Positions 1 through 10,330 of a stretch of DNA of 64,000 nucleotides are shown piece after piece. This stretch comes from Kingdonia uniflora (Eukaryota > Streptophyta > Magnoliopsida > Ranunculales > Circaeasteraceae). The stretch lies in the NCBI GenBank assembly GCA_014058105.1, contig JACGCM010002207.1, positions 1,116,001 to 1,180,000 on the forward strand, in the 5' to 3' direction. Below the pieces are notes generated by a model. The model was not told the DNA's origin. It saw only the letters and a program-made list of their open reading frames with translations, and did no database searches. Both the position numbers and the translations under genes were made by a program. The number at the start of each line of letters is the position of its first letter. Position 1 is the first letter of the stretch.

Positions 1-131
1 GCTAGCTATGCAGAATCACTGTAGCAGATGCCCAAAATACTGTAGCAACTCAAAATTACTTAGCAAATGCCGAAATCACTATATCAGTGGGTGTAAAAAA
101 ATCCTGCTGAATCTTGCTAGCTCTGGTACCA
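1..131 (-). other. Edge of a minus-strand LTR retrotransposon with primer binding site
   Basis: On the minus strand, 131 down to 120 reads TGGTACCAGAGC, a close match to the plant tRNA-Met primer binding site (usual form TGGTATCAGAGC). Three bases separate it from a TG-starting block at 135, as expected at a 5' LTR/internal junction read leftwards. Positions 1-110 hold loose repeats of a motif like aatcactgtagcagatgcc. The coding part of this element would lie outside the window to the left. What is seen is the primer site; that it belongs to a real element is inference. Confidence 0.45.
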
Positions 132-134
132 AGT

Positions 135-575
135 TGTTCAAAACTACGTTTGCGAAGCTAAATTAATCTCAAATAAAACTATAATCTCTCAATTGCATAA
201 AATAAAATGTCAAAAGACCTAAGGTTTATGAGATTTACCCCTACATATCTTTTTAAGGCTAAGCCTTTCTCTCTCACCCAAACCAACATTAGAAATAAAC
301 TAAGCTTAGGCTCTCTTTTATAGGAGAAGAGACCTAGCACAAATAGAAACCCTAGCTAGACTTTAATTAGGAGACTTCTCCTAATTATAACGCAAAGCAA
401 ATAAACTAATTAGAAATAACTAAAATATAGGGAGTGGTCATGCAAGGTAGAGAGACAACCGCCTACGTGGGTATTGTGACGACCACGTGACTTATCATTT
501 CTATTTTTAAAAGGTAACAACAAACACCGTATGCAACACTCTTATAAGTATTTTTCTTCTATAGTCTACAAACAA
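135..575 (-). repeat. Probable LTR, minus strand, right end uncertain
   Basis: The block next to the primer site starts TGTTCA (read on plus), giving the ...CA end of a minus-strand LTR. A TATA-like TATAAAAGAG lies on the minus strand at 322-313, followed downstream by pyrimidine-rich leader-like sequence. The far end, a CA on the plus strand, could be near 536 or 575 and cannot be fixed without the partner LTR. The small ORF at 507-722 on minus is unconvincing and is not called. Confidence 0.4.
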
Positions 576-739
576 CAAAATGAATTTATCATAATTGCTT
601 TCGCAAAACAATGCTATTTGGAAACACAAAACATCGAGAATTACTTGGTAATTGAAGTTATAGAAAAATGACATAAAACATAAAAAATAATAAACTAACG
701 ATGAAATCCACGTGCAGGTCAATTAATAGAAGCCATGAG

Positions 740-1420
740 TGAAAGAGGTGGATACCGAAGTATGGACTTTCTGAGAGCTTGGTTAGGAGGAAAGAGTCGC
801 ATTCTTCTATTGGAAGTGGCTTAGGGGGCCATAAATGACTAGAGATAAAGCAAGGCGAAGAGTTATGGACGTGGATCTGTTGTGTCTACTTTGTAGTACA
901 ACATATGAGTTCATTCATCATACACTTCTCTATTGTCCGTTTACAAAGGAAGATTGGAATCAATTCCTTAGCCATTTTTGTGCCGCTTGGGCCCTATGAA
1001 CAGGGTTCTATAACTTCGTTGAAAGTGTGGTGGTGCAAGCCATTTACAAGAAATGATAAAGGCACTCTGGGACCAAACTCCATTTCTAACTGAATGGGTT
1101 TCGTGGAAGGAGGGATTGATAGGCACTTTGAAGGGAAGAATAAGAGCGTGGAAGTGATTGATTAGTCCTCTTCATTCATCCATAACTATGAGAAGGGTGA
1201 GCTTATAAGGATTTAACTGTGGAAGTGATTGATTAGTCCTCTTCATTCATCCATCACTATGAGAAGGGTGAGCTTATAAGGATTTAGCTGCGGCAGGATC
1301 CGTCGTAGGGTAGAGTATTTTGTATTGCCTTTCCCTTTCACTTTTGCCTTAGGATTGTATTTTTTCCACCTCGAAAAGTTTTCTTGAGTTTGATTAATAA
1401 TCATTTTTTACATCCTCAAA
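740..1420 (+). pseudogene. LINE ORF2 3' fragment (zinc-binding RT domain)
   Basis: Around 840-1000 the plus strand translates to a CLLC...HH...C zinc-binding segment (C-x2-C, then H, then C) followed by a tryptophan-rich stretch. This is typical of the zf-RVT domain that follows reverse transcriptase in plant L1-type LINEs. The frame continues with KEGLIGTLKGRIRAWK near 1110-1155 and then stops. The reverse transcriptase and endonuclease are missing, so this is a 5'-truncated or broken copy. Frame stops occur near 834 and 1000. It is unrelated in position to the full-length LINE at 15461. Confidence 0.55.
1150..1291. repeat. 71-bp tandem duplication
   Basis: A block starting ggaagtgattgattagtcct occurs at 1150 and again at 1221, so the period is 71 bases. 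The two copies differ at only a few positions. It lies at the 3' end of the LINE fragment, just past its recognisable coding frame. Confidence 0.85.
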
Positions 1421-3190
1421 GAAAAACGAGAAATCCATTAGCATGAGAGATAAAAAGAAATCCCATTAGATATGAGGTTAAAGAATATGAAGCTAAAATT
1501 CGAGTCTGTGACTTCACGGAATAAGTGAGAGGATTGATTGAAATTTATTAGGAGCTACGAATGGAGCATAGGATTGAGCTAGTTTAAAGGATTTTGCTCG
1601 TTTGAGTGGCTATTAAAAACCTAGAGAAAGTAAATCTCGGTCCCCAGATGTCTTTACTAGGGAATGTATCAAAGAGGTTTTTGGGGAGCTCGTGCTAGAC
1701 TCTTCGTGAACCAGTTTCCAATTGTAGAGTCAACTCTATTCTTCAAGATTATCCTTTAGTTTGTCAGGTTATTGGATGTAGTTGCTTTGGTTGGCCAGTC
1801 CCGTCTCTTCCGAGACATTGTAGTTTTTGATAATAAAAAAAAATCTTCCATAATATACCTCTAGATATCAATAGATAACTTCATAACTTAGTGCAGTAAG
1901 AGAACACGGTCACTTTCATCATTAATTTGGAGTACAAGTATTTCTTGATGATTACTTTTCCTACAATCCTGTAACTCAAAGGTGTTGTCAAGCTCCAATC
2001 TCTTTGTGTTGCTCCGGACAGATTGATTGCCCAAACATTGTATTAAAGGGTGTGTAGTTATTCCTTTGGGAAAACACACAGTTAATAGACACGAATAGGG
2101 CTATAAAATTGCATAGCTGTATAATTTTCAATATCTAGTCAATGTATACACATTTTGGATCTGAGGATCAAAATTGCCTATTCTGGCCCAAAAATTGTTA
2201 TGGAAAAATTGAAATTAACTTGAGATATTTGTACTGCTTTGATAGGTAGACCGGTCTATCAAATAAAGGACATATCAGCTAAAATAAGGCAGAATATCAC
2301 AATAATTAACTTAAAAGTTAACAATCTAATTATTTTATTTACAATATGTTCAACCTACATTCTATCAGTAGGCAAAGAACTCCAAATTATCAGAGAGACA
2401 GTGGTGGAGCCAGGAATTTGGCCATGTGGGGAGGAAAATGGAGGTTAGGAAGTGGTAGGCCCCAAAACGCTTTCTGTGTATATTTTTGAAGTATTTAATT
2501 TATTTTCTCCTCCACCACACGATTCAATATGCGGCAGTTTCAAGGATAGAAGTGTCGTAACTCATTCATTTTTCTTTTTTTACCAATAAGTCCAATACAT
2601 GATTCCCTAGAGGCATGGACTAAAAAAATCTGCCAAAATCCTTGATATATTGAGTGAATTTTAAGAATTTTTTATTGTCCAACATAAAATTTCCCCATAT
2701 CTTTTCATAAAGTTTTTTTTGTTGATAACTAATTCATATATATCGCTGATAATTTGATATTTACCGAAATTCATTGATATCTCCTAAAATTTTCCCATAA
2801 CTTTTAAGCGTATTTATTTTGTCAAATATATTTACTAATCTTTTTTTCCCCAAAAAAAGAAACTACACGTAATATCGACCGATTAGCAATGTTCTACTCA
2901 GTCTCTAAGTTGCGCATTGTCTCATGTCCACAAGTGTCTTCTAAACATAACCTTAAGAGATATAGGAGAAAAGTTTTCTAGCTTAGAGAGAGATACATTT
3001 GTAACTATACATAGAAAAGGTTAAAAGGTTGTAGACTTCTTTTCACTTCAGTCAAAGAAGACAAGTGTTGGGGTTAGACTGAGCAATTTATTGTAATAGG
3101 TTTTGGACAACTCAAATGAGAGAGATCTCGATCCCCCGCTCGCCCACATGCCGCCACTACGGAGGGATTTGTCAAAAAAAATTGTAGCAT
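1421..3190. other. Stretch with no assignable gene
   Basis: No coding domain is recognised here. The end at about 1790-1850 (gcccgtctct-like text followed by an A-rich run) resembles LINE 3' tails, so 1490-1850 may be a second LINE 3' remnant, at low confidence. A 63-codon minus-strand frame at 1888-2079 has no recognisable motif. 2540-2870 is very AT-rich. Further ValRS exons beyond exon 10 were looked for on the minus strand and not seen. Confidence 0.4.
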
Positions 3191-3293
3191 ATTACGTCTC
3201 ATATATCATGCTGTATAAATAAACCCATATAGCTAACGATGCAAGTAATACCACCAAAAAAAGAAACATAAAGTGCCATTCCATGTTAAATAC

Positions 3294-6172
3294 CTGTAAA
3301 TAAGATTTTCCCTGTAAAGCTGAACAAAAGCTTCTGTGACAGCCTTCGATCTCTGCTCGTCCATCGTGAAGCACTGAAGACAAAATAGAAAATAATAAAT
3401 AAGAGCATCAGTTGCTATTGCTCTACAAAAAGAAGACTATTTCTATCAAAATGACAAACAAACTTGCGTCCTGACCTCACCGGACCAGTCAAGAGAGGTA
3501 GCCAAGCGGCGTTCCTGATTTAGTATGGTACCTCCATATTCATTCTTCCATTTCCAAACCTTCATAATAGATCATCATTGAGATAAAGATAAAGAGTGAC
3601 ATATTTATCGAGGATATCTTGAATCATAGATGAGACTCCTTGTGACAGATCCAACTCACTTCAGATACGAATTTCTCCCGGCCCAACTCGTGCCTCGTTT
3701 GTTTACTTTCACGCATTATCTTCTTCTCCACGACAACCTGCAGAATGAATCAGAAATTAAGTTCAGCGATAAATTACCTTAAAGCCTGCTAATAAAAAGA
3801 GCTGAAAAAAGGCAGCCATTTTTCATGATATCACTGGGAGCTTTCAAAATACATGATATGCAAACAATTTTCTGTCCGTTTGCCTATCATTGAATTTTGC
3901 CAATTACATGGATCTTTACAGGAGAAAGATGGCTATGCTGAATGATTAAGCAGTTCGTTTAGTGTTGGAGCAGCAGCCTACAGGAGGATTGTTTTCCTTA
4001 CTGTCTCGTAGGAGTTGTTTTGAAAGAACCTAACGAACGTATTGATTGAAATAGAGACATAAATAACAAGTGCTCCAACAGAAAGGAAACTATATTATTG
4101 TTAACTTCAACACCAGGTGAGTCCTCCTGAAATATATCAAAACAATCATCTTACATTGGATAAGACTGCTTTTCTTGATTTTATAATTTACTTATCGTAG
4201 TTATTCAAGGGTAGTGGGATTCCTTCTTTTTTTCCTTGTCTCCTTACCAATACACTAGCTCTGCTTTAGCAATATATATAAATCGACAAATGTGAAAGAA
4301 CCTGTGTTACTATGCCAGCATGATCCATTCCTGGCACCCACAAAGTATTGTATCCAGACATTCTTCGCCAGCGAATAATTGTATCCTGTATAATATGAGT
4401 ATTAAAGTAAGCTGTTATAACACAACAACAAAAAATGTTTTTGGAGAAACAAATGCAGTAGTATCATGTTCTACTGCCATAAAATATCTTTGAGTGCTCA
4501 ATGCAGGTTTAGGGTGTGTATCTTGATGATACTTTACGACCAAAACACGATAAGCGTTCATGTTTGTTTATCTGCCTCTCTTTATAGGCCTGCAGATATC
4601 TCAAACAATGCTAACAGTAATAATTGGAGTAATGACACTACCTGTTTGGCAGCAGTAAGGCCATGGCCTATATGTAGAGCACCAGTCACATTCGGGGGCG
4701 GCAAAACCTACAAAATTACAAAAAACGTATATTAATTAAGTAGAGTCTCTTATCCTTAACATGAATACCTCATAAACATCTCAATATTTATAACATCAAA
4801 AAATCATGCAAATTTTTTTCCAAATATTAAGTCTCACAATAGTGAATGACGGTTTGGAGCTGTTGGCATCTGCCACAAAGAAACCAAACTTCTCTCACCA
4901 TGAGTACCATCTATTGTTCACCAAAAAAAAAAACCAGGTTATACTTTACAAAACATGAATACATTGCAAAATTTAAAATTTATGATACAAATGATTAAGA
5001 CAATCAAATCGAACAATATATCAGTCAAAAGCCAAGTACTGACTATCCTCTATATAACTGTATATTGGCCTATACATGATATGCTTCTATAAATTGGCAT
5101 ATTTGTATTTCAACTGGCATGTATTAATCAGTGAAAAGTTATCCAATTATATATGATAGGATGTACTGTACTACAATCTCCCAAATTTCGACTACAACGA
5201 TCTACCATCTTACTTCTAGTAACATGCATGGCATTTACAACTTTTCTACAGCATTTGGATTATATTGTTCTGCCATCTTACGAGAAAGTTGCTTCTTCTC
5301 GCCATGGGGAGTCACTGGGTCAATAAAATCATCAGGGTTGACTTCCTCAGCATCTGGCTTTCAACTTTTCTTTCCAGTTTTTTCCTTTTTCGGGACACCA
5401 AAAACTTTTTGTGCCTGTATAATATCACATAGAGATTAACCAATTAGCTTGCACAGTAAATACCACCCCAAAGCAAATTGGGGTTGTTTCTAATTCTTCG
5501 AATGCAGAACGGGAAGAAATAAAAAATATATTAGACCTGAGCTTTGGCTGCTTCTTCTGCTTTCTTTTGCGCTTCTAATCTCTTTGCTTCTTTTTCTTTC
5601 GCCTGCAATGTAGAAGCTCTCGTTAATAATTTACACTCGAAATCTAAAACTAAAACAAAATCAACATATAATATGCACTAAACACAAACTAGAATGACAA
5701 GCAACACAGCAAATGTATAAAAATAGCTAACCGTAAATAAAAAGGCTACATAAAAAACTTGTAGAAGCGGAGTGAAACCCGGATATTATTAGAAACACAC
5801 CTCATAGTTTAGTGGTTACTTGATTTCACCTAACAATAACTTATCGACATAACCAAAAATAGTGCAAAGTGAAAATTAACAGAAACGTAAATTGAGCACA
5901 AAGTGATTCTAACTGCTCAAACCGAACTCCTCACCAATTTGATTAAAATTCAACTGATACGAGAAAATACATTAAAAGCAATTGAAAATCAATTATACCT
6001 TTTCTTCCTTCTTTTCCTTTCTCTCACTGATCTCTTCGTTGCTCTCAGGTTGAGCCTAAAATCAAAAAAAAAAAAAAAAAGTAATGGTTAAATTGAGTTG
6101 AAATTCTTCGATATTACAGACGACTCTAAAGTGAGAAAAAAAAAAGGTTTTAGAGAGAGAGAGAACCTCCAT
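3294..6172 (-). pseudogene. Valyl-tRNA synthetase 5' portion, pseudogene copy A
   Basis: ValRS charges tRNA-Val. Ten exons of the N-terminal part can be read on the minus strand with mostly good splice sites. They are: 1 (ATG at 6172, coding to 6167), 2 (5999-6055), 3 (5537-5602, Lys/Glu-rich), 4 (5239-5414, NPDDFIDPVTPHGEKK), 5 (4838-4910), 6 (4642-4707, PPPNVTGALHIGHG with the class I HIGH motif), 7 (4302-4385, [10 protein letters not shown]), 8 (3660-3737, VVVEKKIMRE), 9 (3476-3559, VWKWKNEYGGTI) and 10 (3294-3373, FTMDEQRSKAVTEAF). The remaining two thirds of the enzyme, including KMSKS and the anticodon-binding part, are absent. Exons 4 and 5 each carry a TGA where TGG (Trp) stands in a sister copy, so it cannot make protein. 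Because introns are kept, it arose by DNA duplication and not by retrocopying. Confidence 0.85.
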
Positions 6173-6329
6173 TGTGAAAGGTCGGTTGGAGGAGTCGAGT
6201 GAGGCAAAATAGGTTGATGGGAAGTGAAAGAGAGCTTGTTGTCTTCGAATGGTTAAGTTTGAAGTTGAGGGAGAGTGAGACAGGCGACGCAAGATCATTA
6301 AGCACTTGTTTTTATCGTGGCGAATCATT

Positions 6330-7684
6330 GGGCAGCTTTAGTATATATTGTATTACTTGCTAAATGAACCAAATTATTTGGCATCTCTAGGTTCCGCACG
6401 ATACAAAGCGGGTTTACTTAAACTTAGTCACAGTTGAATGCAATTCCGGACAGGGCGTAGTACAAGTAATATAACAATGACTAGGGTCTCAACTGGTACT
6501 TAACTCAGACCTTTAGCCGAAAATTCTCAGGTCCGAACTAAATTAAATAGAACAGACTCTTTAATATTGGAACAACCAAGCAGTGTTCCCCAGCCTATTG
6601 TCCAAGGCCTTTTGGATATTTATAAATGCGCAACAATCATTTTAGAGGCATTGGTGATCATTCTATTGGAAACCATAAATAATACGGTTAATTATGAAGC
6701 AAAACACACTCAACAAGCTCGATTCAAGTAGACAGACCTTCTGATATCTTACAAGGTTAATTTTTATTCCCACGTCAAATGCATGAGATGACTAAGTCTA
6801 GGTTGGGAGCTTCCATAAGTCAAAAATATGGTTTATGGCACCGGGTTAGTATAATATTTGCAGGCTTTGAGGTCAAACATTATCCTTTCTCTTCATCTCT
6901 AATTTATATGAAAGCCTGAAAGGAGGTGTTACTGCAGAGTGCAAACCAAACACAAAGGTCGCACAAACAATTCAGGGTGTAAACCATGTAAAATAATCTG
7001 CATGAACAAATAAGACCTCTTAAGGAGATGATCGAGTCTAGTGTATACACACTATCTCCTTAAGAAAGATTCACCCCTGCCAAAGTACTTTGCAGGAATG
7101 TAGGCCCCTGTCTCCCCGAATACAACGATCAGTTACAGAGAGAAGAAAGCATTTATATATCTCTGCAAATCAAACATTGATTGCGTCTATTTTATCTTTT
7201 GAAAATGACTCAAGAAAAACTGATGATAAAATATGACAACGAATTTGGGTTATATAGAGTATAAGTGACTCTTCACCAAGGATCACACCTCAAGTTAGTG
7301 CATCTTCACCAAGAGGTCACACCTCAAGTTAGTACCTCTTCACCAAGGGTCACACCTGAAGTTAATGCCTCTTCACCAAAAGTCATACCTTAAGCTGCGT
7401 CTGTTGGAGACAACCCAACTCACACCTCGAACCCAAAAAAATTACTAAATGTTTTAAGGAATCCCCATGATCCTATGGCCCAAGGCCTCAAGGCCAAATC
7501 ATAGACTTATAATAATAAGCGGGATCCTAAGTCGAGCAAGCTCATGCACCCAAGCTAGTTTGCACACATAGGTCGCACATGTCACACATGCGCGTGAGAC
7601 CCACCAACACTCACAAACATCACAACAAATTAAGTGTTAGGCTTACTTATATAGGAGAGTTGAGCTTCTCTCACAACAATTTAA
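6330..7684 (-). repeat. LTR-like region upstream of ValRS copy A
   Basis: Between ValRS exon 1 and the Copia fragment lies ~1.3 kb without coding frames. Read on minus it has a TATA-like TATATAAG near 7655 and then transcript-leader-like sequence holding a minisatellite. An inverted repeat at 7019-7064 has 11-base arms (cttaaggagat / atctccttaag) and a 24-base loop. Lying next to a minus-strand Copia RT fragment, it may be that element's LTR; this is inference. The same sequence recurs in units 2 and 3. Confidence 0.45.
7267..7399. repeat. ~33-bp minisatellite, four copies (unit 1)
   Basis: Four head-to-tail copies of a 33-34 base unit, with consensus start ctcttcaccaagggtcacac followed by ctcaagttagtg. 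The array sits inside the LTR-like region and is carried by each 3.6 kb unit. Confidence 0.85.
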
Positions 7685-8272
7685 GTATCTTGTGGAATTA
7701 GTTTGCTAACCTCATAAGCAATATCTGGTCTAGTGCAGCTCATAATATAGATTAGAATGCCTATTATGCGCGTATACTCTATTTGAGAAATAGGCTCATC
7801 TGTGTGTTTAATCAATTAACACATATTATCGTATGTTGTCCAAGCACCACGGCTGTCAAATTTATTAAACTTCTTAAGTACATTCTCTAAATAATGTGAT
7901 TGAGACAACACAAGTCCCTGTAGTGTTTTTTTAATCTTTATGCCAAGAATAGTATTTGCAACACCTAAGTCTTTCATATCGAAGTTCTTAGACAACATTT
8001 TCTTTGTTGACATAATGACATTGATATTAGTCCCCATGATGAGCATATCATCTACATAAAGATACACAATTACATTCTCACCATTAATGCTTTTAATATA
8101 CACATCTATCATATTCATTGATTTTGAAGCCATCATTCGTCATGACTCCATCAATTTTGTCATACCATTATAATGGTGCCTGCTTCAATCCATAAAGAGA
8201 TTTAACCAACCGGCACACTTTATTTTATTGGCCTCTGATAATGAATCATTTACGTTGGTTCATATATTTTGA
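7685..8272 (-). pseudogene. Copia reverse transcriptase/RNase H fragment (unit 1)
   Basis: On the minus strand this reads LVKSLYGLKQAPL, a frame with YLYVDDMLIMGT (the YVDD catalytic box of Copia RT), NFDMKDLGVANTILGIKI, and after a break MSCTRPDIAYEVSKL. It is the second half of Ty1/Copia RT running toward RNase H. The frame begins abruptly at 8272, where it joins ValRS exon 6, and ends near 7685, where it meets LTR-like sequence. Gag, protease and integrase are absent. Stops and a frame change after 7850 show it is dead. Confidence 0.8.
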
Positions 8273-9222
8273 CATGGCCTATATGTAGAGCAACAGTCAC
8301 ATTAGGGGGCGACAAAACCTACAAAATTACAAAAAATGTATATTAAGTAGAGTCTTTAATCTTAACATGAATACCTCATAAACATCTCAATATTCATAAC
8401 ATCAAAAAATCATGCAAATTTTTTTTCCAAATATTAAGTCTCACAATAGTAAATGACAGTTTGAAGTTGTTGGCATCTGCCACAAAGAAACCAGACATCT
8501 CCCACCATGAGTATCATCTATTGTTCACAAAAAAAACTAAATAAATAAATAACAGGTTATACTTTATAAAACATGAATACATTACAAAATTTAAAATTTA
8601 TGATACAAATGATTAAGACGGTCAAATCGAATAATACATCAATCAAAAGCCAAATACTGATTATCCTCTATATAACTGTATATTGGCCTATACATGATAT
8701 GTTTCTATAAATTGGCATATTGGTATTTCAACTGACATATATTAATCAGTAAAAATTTATCCAATTATATATGACAGGGTGTACTATACTACTACCTCCC
8801 AAAGTTTCGACTACAACGATCTACCATCCTACTTTTAGTAGCATGCATGGCACTTACGAGTTTTCTATAGCATTTGGATTATATTGTTCTGCCATCTTAC
8901 GGTAAAGCTGCTTCTTCTCACCATGGGGAGTCACTTGGTCAATAAAATCATCAGGGTTGACTTCCTCGGGATCAGACTTCCAATTTTTCTTCCAGGTTTT
9001 TTTCTTTTTTGCGACACCGAAAACTTTTTGTGCCTGTATAATATCACATAGAGATTAACCAATTAGCTTGCACAGTAAATACCACCCCAAAACAAATTGG
9101 GTTTATTTCTAATTCTTCGAATACAAAACGGGAAGAAATAAAAAAAATATTTGACCTGAGCTTTGGCTACTTCTTCTTCTTTCATTTGCACTCTTAATCT
9201 ATTTGCTTCTTCTTTTTTTGGC
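8273..9222 (-). pseudogene. Valyl-tRNA synthetase pseudogene copy B, exons 6-3
   Basis: Minus-strand exons match copy A in order: partial exon 6 (8273-8318; HIGH motif kept, but the loop before it is altered to LSPPNVTVALHIGH), exon 5 (8445-8517), exon 4 (8858-9033) and exon 3 (9156-9222). Exon 4 keeps the Trp that is TGA in copy A, and exon 5 keeps WYSWWE-type text with both tryptophans (here YSWWE). Exon 3 is one base longer than in copies A and C, so the frame is broken. Exon 6 is truncated at the repeat junction with Copia sequence. Exons 2 and 1 lie beyond the Copia and LINE insertions. Confidence 0.8.
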
Positions 9223-9441
9223 CTGTAATGTAGTAGCTCTTGTTAATAATTTACACTCGAAATTGAAAATTAAAACAAAATCAACATATAATATACACTA
9301 AACACAAACTATATAAAAAGCAACACAACAAATGTATAAAAATAGTTAACCATAAATATAAAGGCTACATAAAAAAATTAAAATAAAAAACTTGTCGAGG
9401 CAGTGTAAAATTCGGATATTCTTTGAAACACACCTCATAGT

Positions 9442-10196
9442 TGTTGGAAAAAACGCATGTCTTTTCTTTGTAGTTTGAATAAAACATTGGTGATTACTGT
9501 AAGTCCTACATTAAATAAGTAAAAAAAGTATTTTCACTTTATATTGGGTTACACATGATGTGTAAGTAAGTGGTGCCTTCACAAGTGTGTGAGGCGAGTG
9601 TGTAAAGGCTTACTATGGGGATGCCCATGGGCTTACATGTATGAACCAACTCATGACCCATTTGGACTATTTTATAGATTCTATTCAAATAAATCGTGCA
9701 GGAAGAATCTATTCGAATAGATTATGATTCTATTCGAATAAATCTGGCAGTAAGAAATGTATTCGAACATAAATAGATTCTATTCGAATAAAATATACAG
9801 TTATCTTCAAAAGACATAAATCTTCTCAGAGATATGTCTTGGCACACAATCCTATCTACAGGTGCTTCTAAAGAATACCTTCTCATTTATTTAAACAATC
9901 ATTCTTGATGTGTTTGACACATAGAAAAATATCGGAATCTTATTTCATCTTTTCCATACCTTCCTTCTTGAGAGTAAAATCATAGATAGTTCGACAGGTG
10001 TATCGACTTGAGTGCTTCAAGTCTATACGATTCAATCGCTGTATCTTGGGAGACAGGCACCGTAAAAACTGTGAAGCACCATACGCAGGGTGAAATCTGT
10101 CTTAAGGAAATTACAGTGACTACAAACCTCGATCTTCAGTATTTTTCAATTTCCTTTTCGTTCATCTTCGGCTCAATTCTGAATACATGTTTTACA
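9442..10196 (+). repeat. 5' LTR of the Copia element
   Basis: The LTR starts tgttggaaaaaacgcatg and ends atacatgttttaca, giving TG...CA ends and 755 bases. It matches 14377-15234 along its length, with roughly one difference in eight over the first 245 bases counted by eye. It carries short repeats built on attcgaata at 9675-9800. Confidence 0.9.
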
Positions 10197-10265
10197 ATCT
10201 TAAGAAAAAATTATATTGATCTCTTCTTTGTGTTCAAGTTTTGTGAAGATGTTAATTAACGAAAC

Positions 10266-10330
10266 TACTGTTCGTGTTCTTCAAGAAAAGACAGAGAAGT
10301 TCAATGGAGAGGAGAATTTTTTTTTCTGTG
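10266..10330 (+). pseudogene. Copia gag N-terminal remnant
   Basis: The plus strand reads EKTEKFNGE followed by NFF, the start motif of Copia gag (KFNG-x-N-F/Y). The next residues run into a T tract and stops. Only about 20 codons are recognisable, so this marks where gag began and nothing more. Confidence 0.5.

Larger units (their letters stand above)
4662..8272. repeat. 3.6 kb tandem repeat, unit 1
   Basis: This unit runs from inside ValRS exon 6 (catggcctatatgtag) through ValRS exon 1, an LTR-like stretch with a minisatellite, and a minus-strand Copia RT fragment. It ends where the same catggcctatatgtag begins again at 8273. It is 3,611 bases long. It is the only unit still attached to the further ValRS exons 7-10, so it most likely holds the parental left end. 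Confidence 0.85.

Noticed and set aside
1888..2079. 63-codon minus-strand frame as a small gene
   Set aside because: No motif, no homologous second copy in the window, and length expected by chance.
3294..6172. Functional valyl-tRNA synthetase gene
   Set aside because: Two TGA codons interrupt exons 4 and 5 and everything after exon 10 is absent, including the KMSKS region.
7267..7399. CRISPR-like array
   Set aside because: The 33-bp units abut with no unique spacers and lie in plant retroelement sequence; it is a minisatellite.
9675..9800. attcgaata repeats in the Copia LTR as heat-shock elements
   Set aside because: Heat-shock elements need GAA and TTC blocks spaced by two bases. Here ttcgaa has no spacer and the next blocks are four bases apart, so the pattern does not fit.
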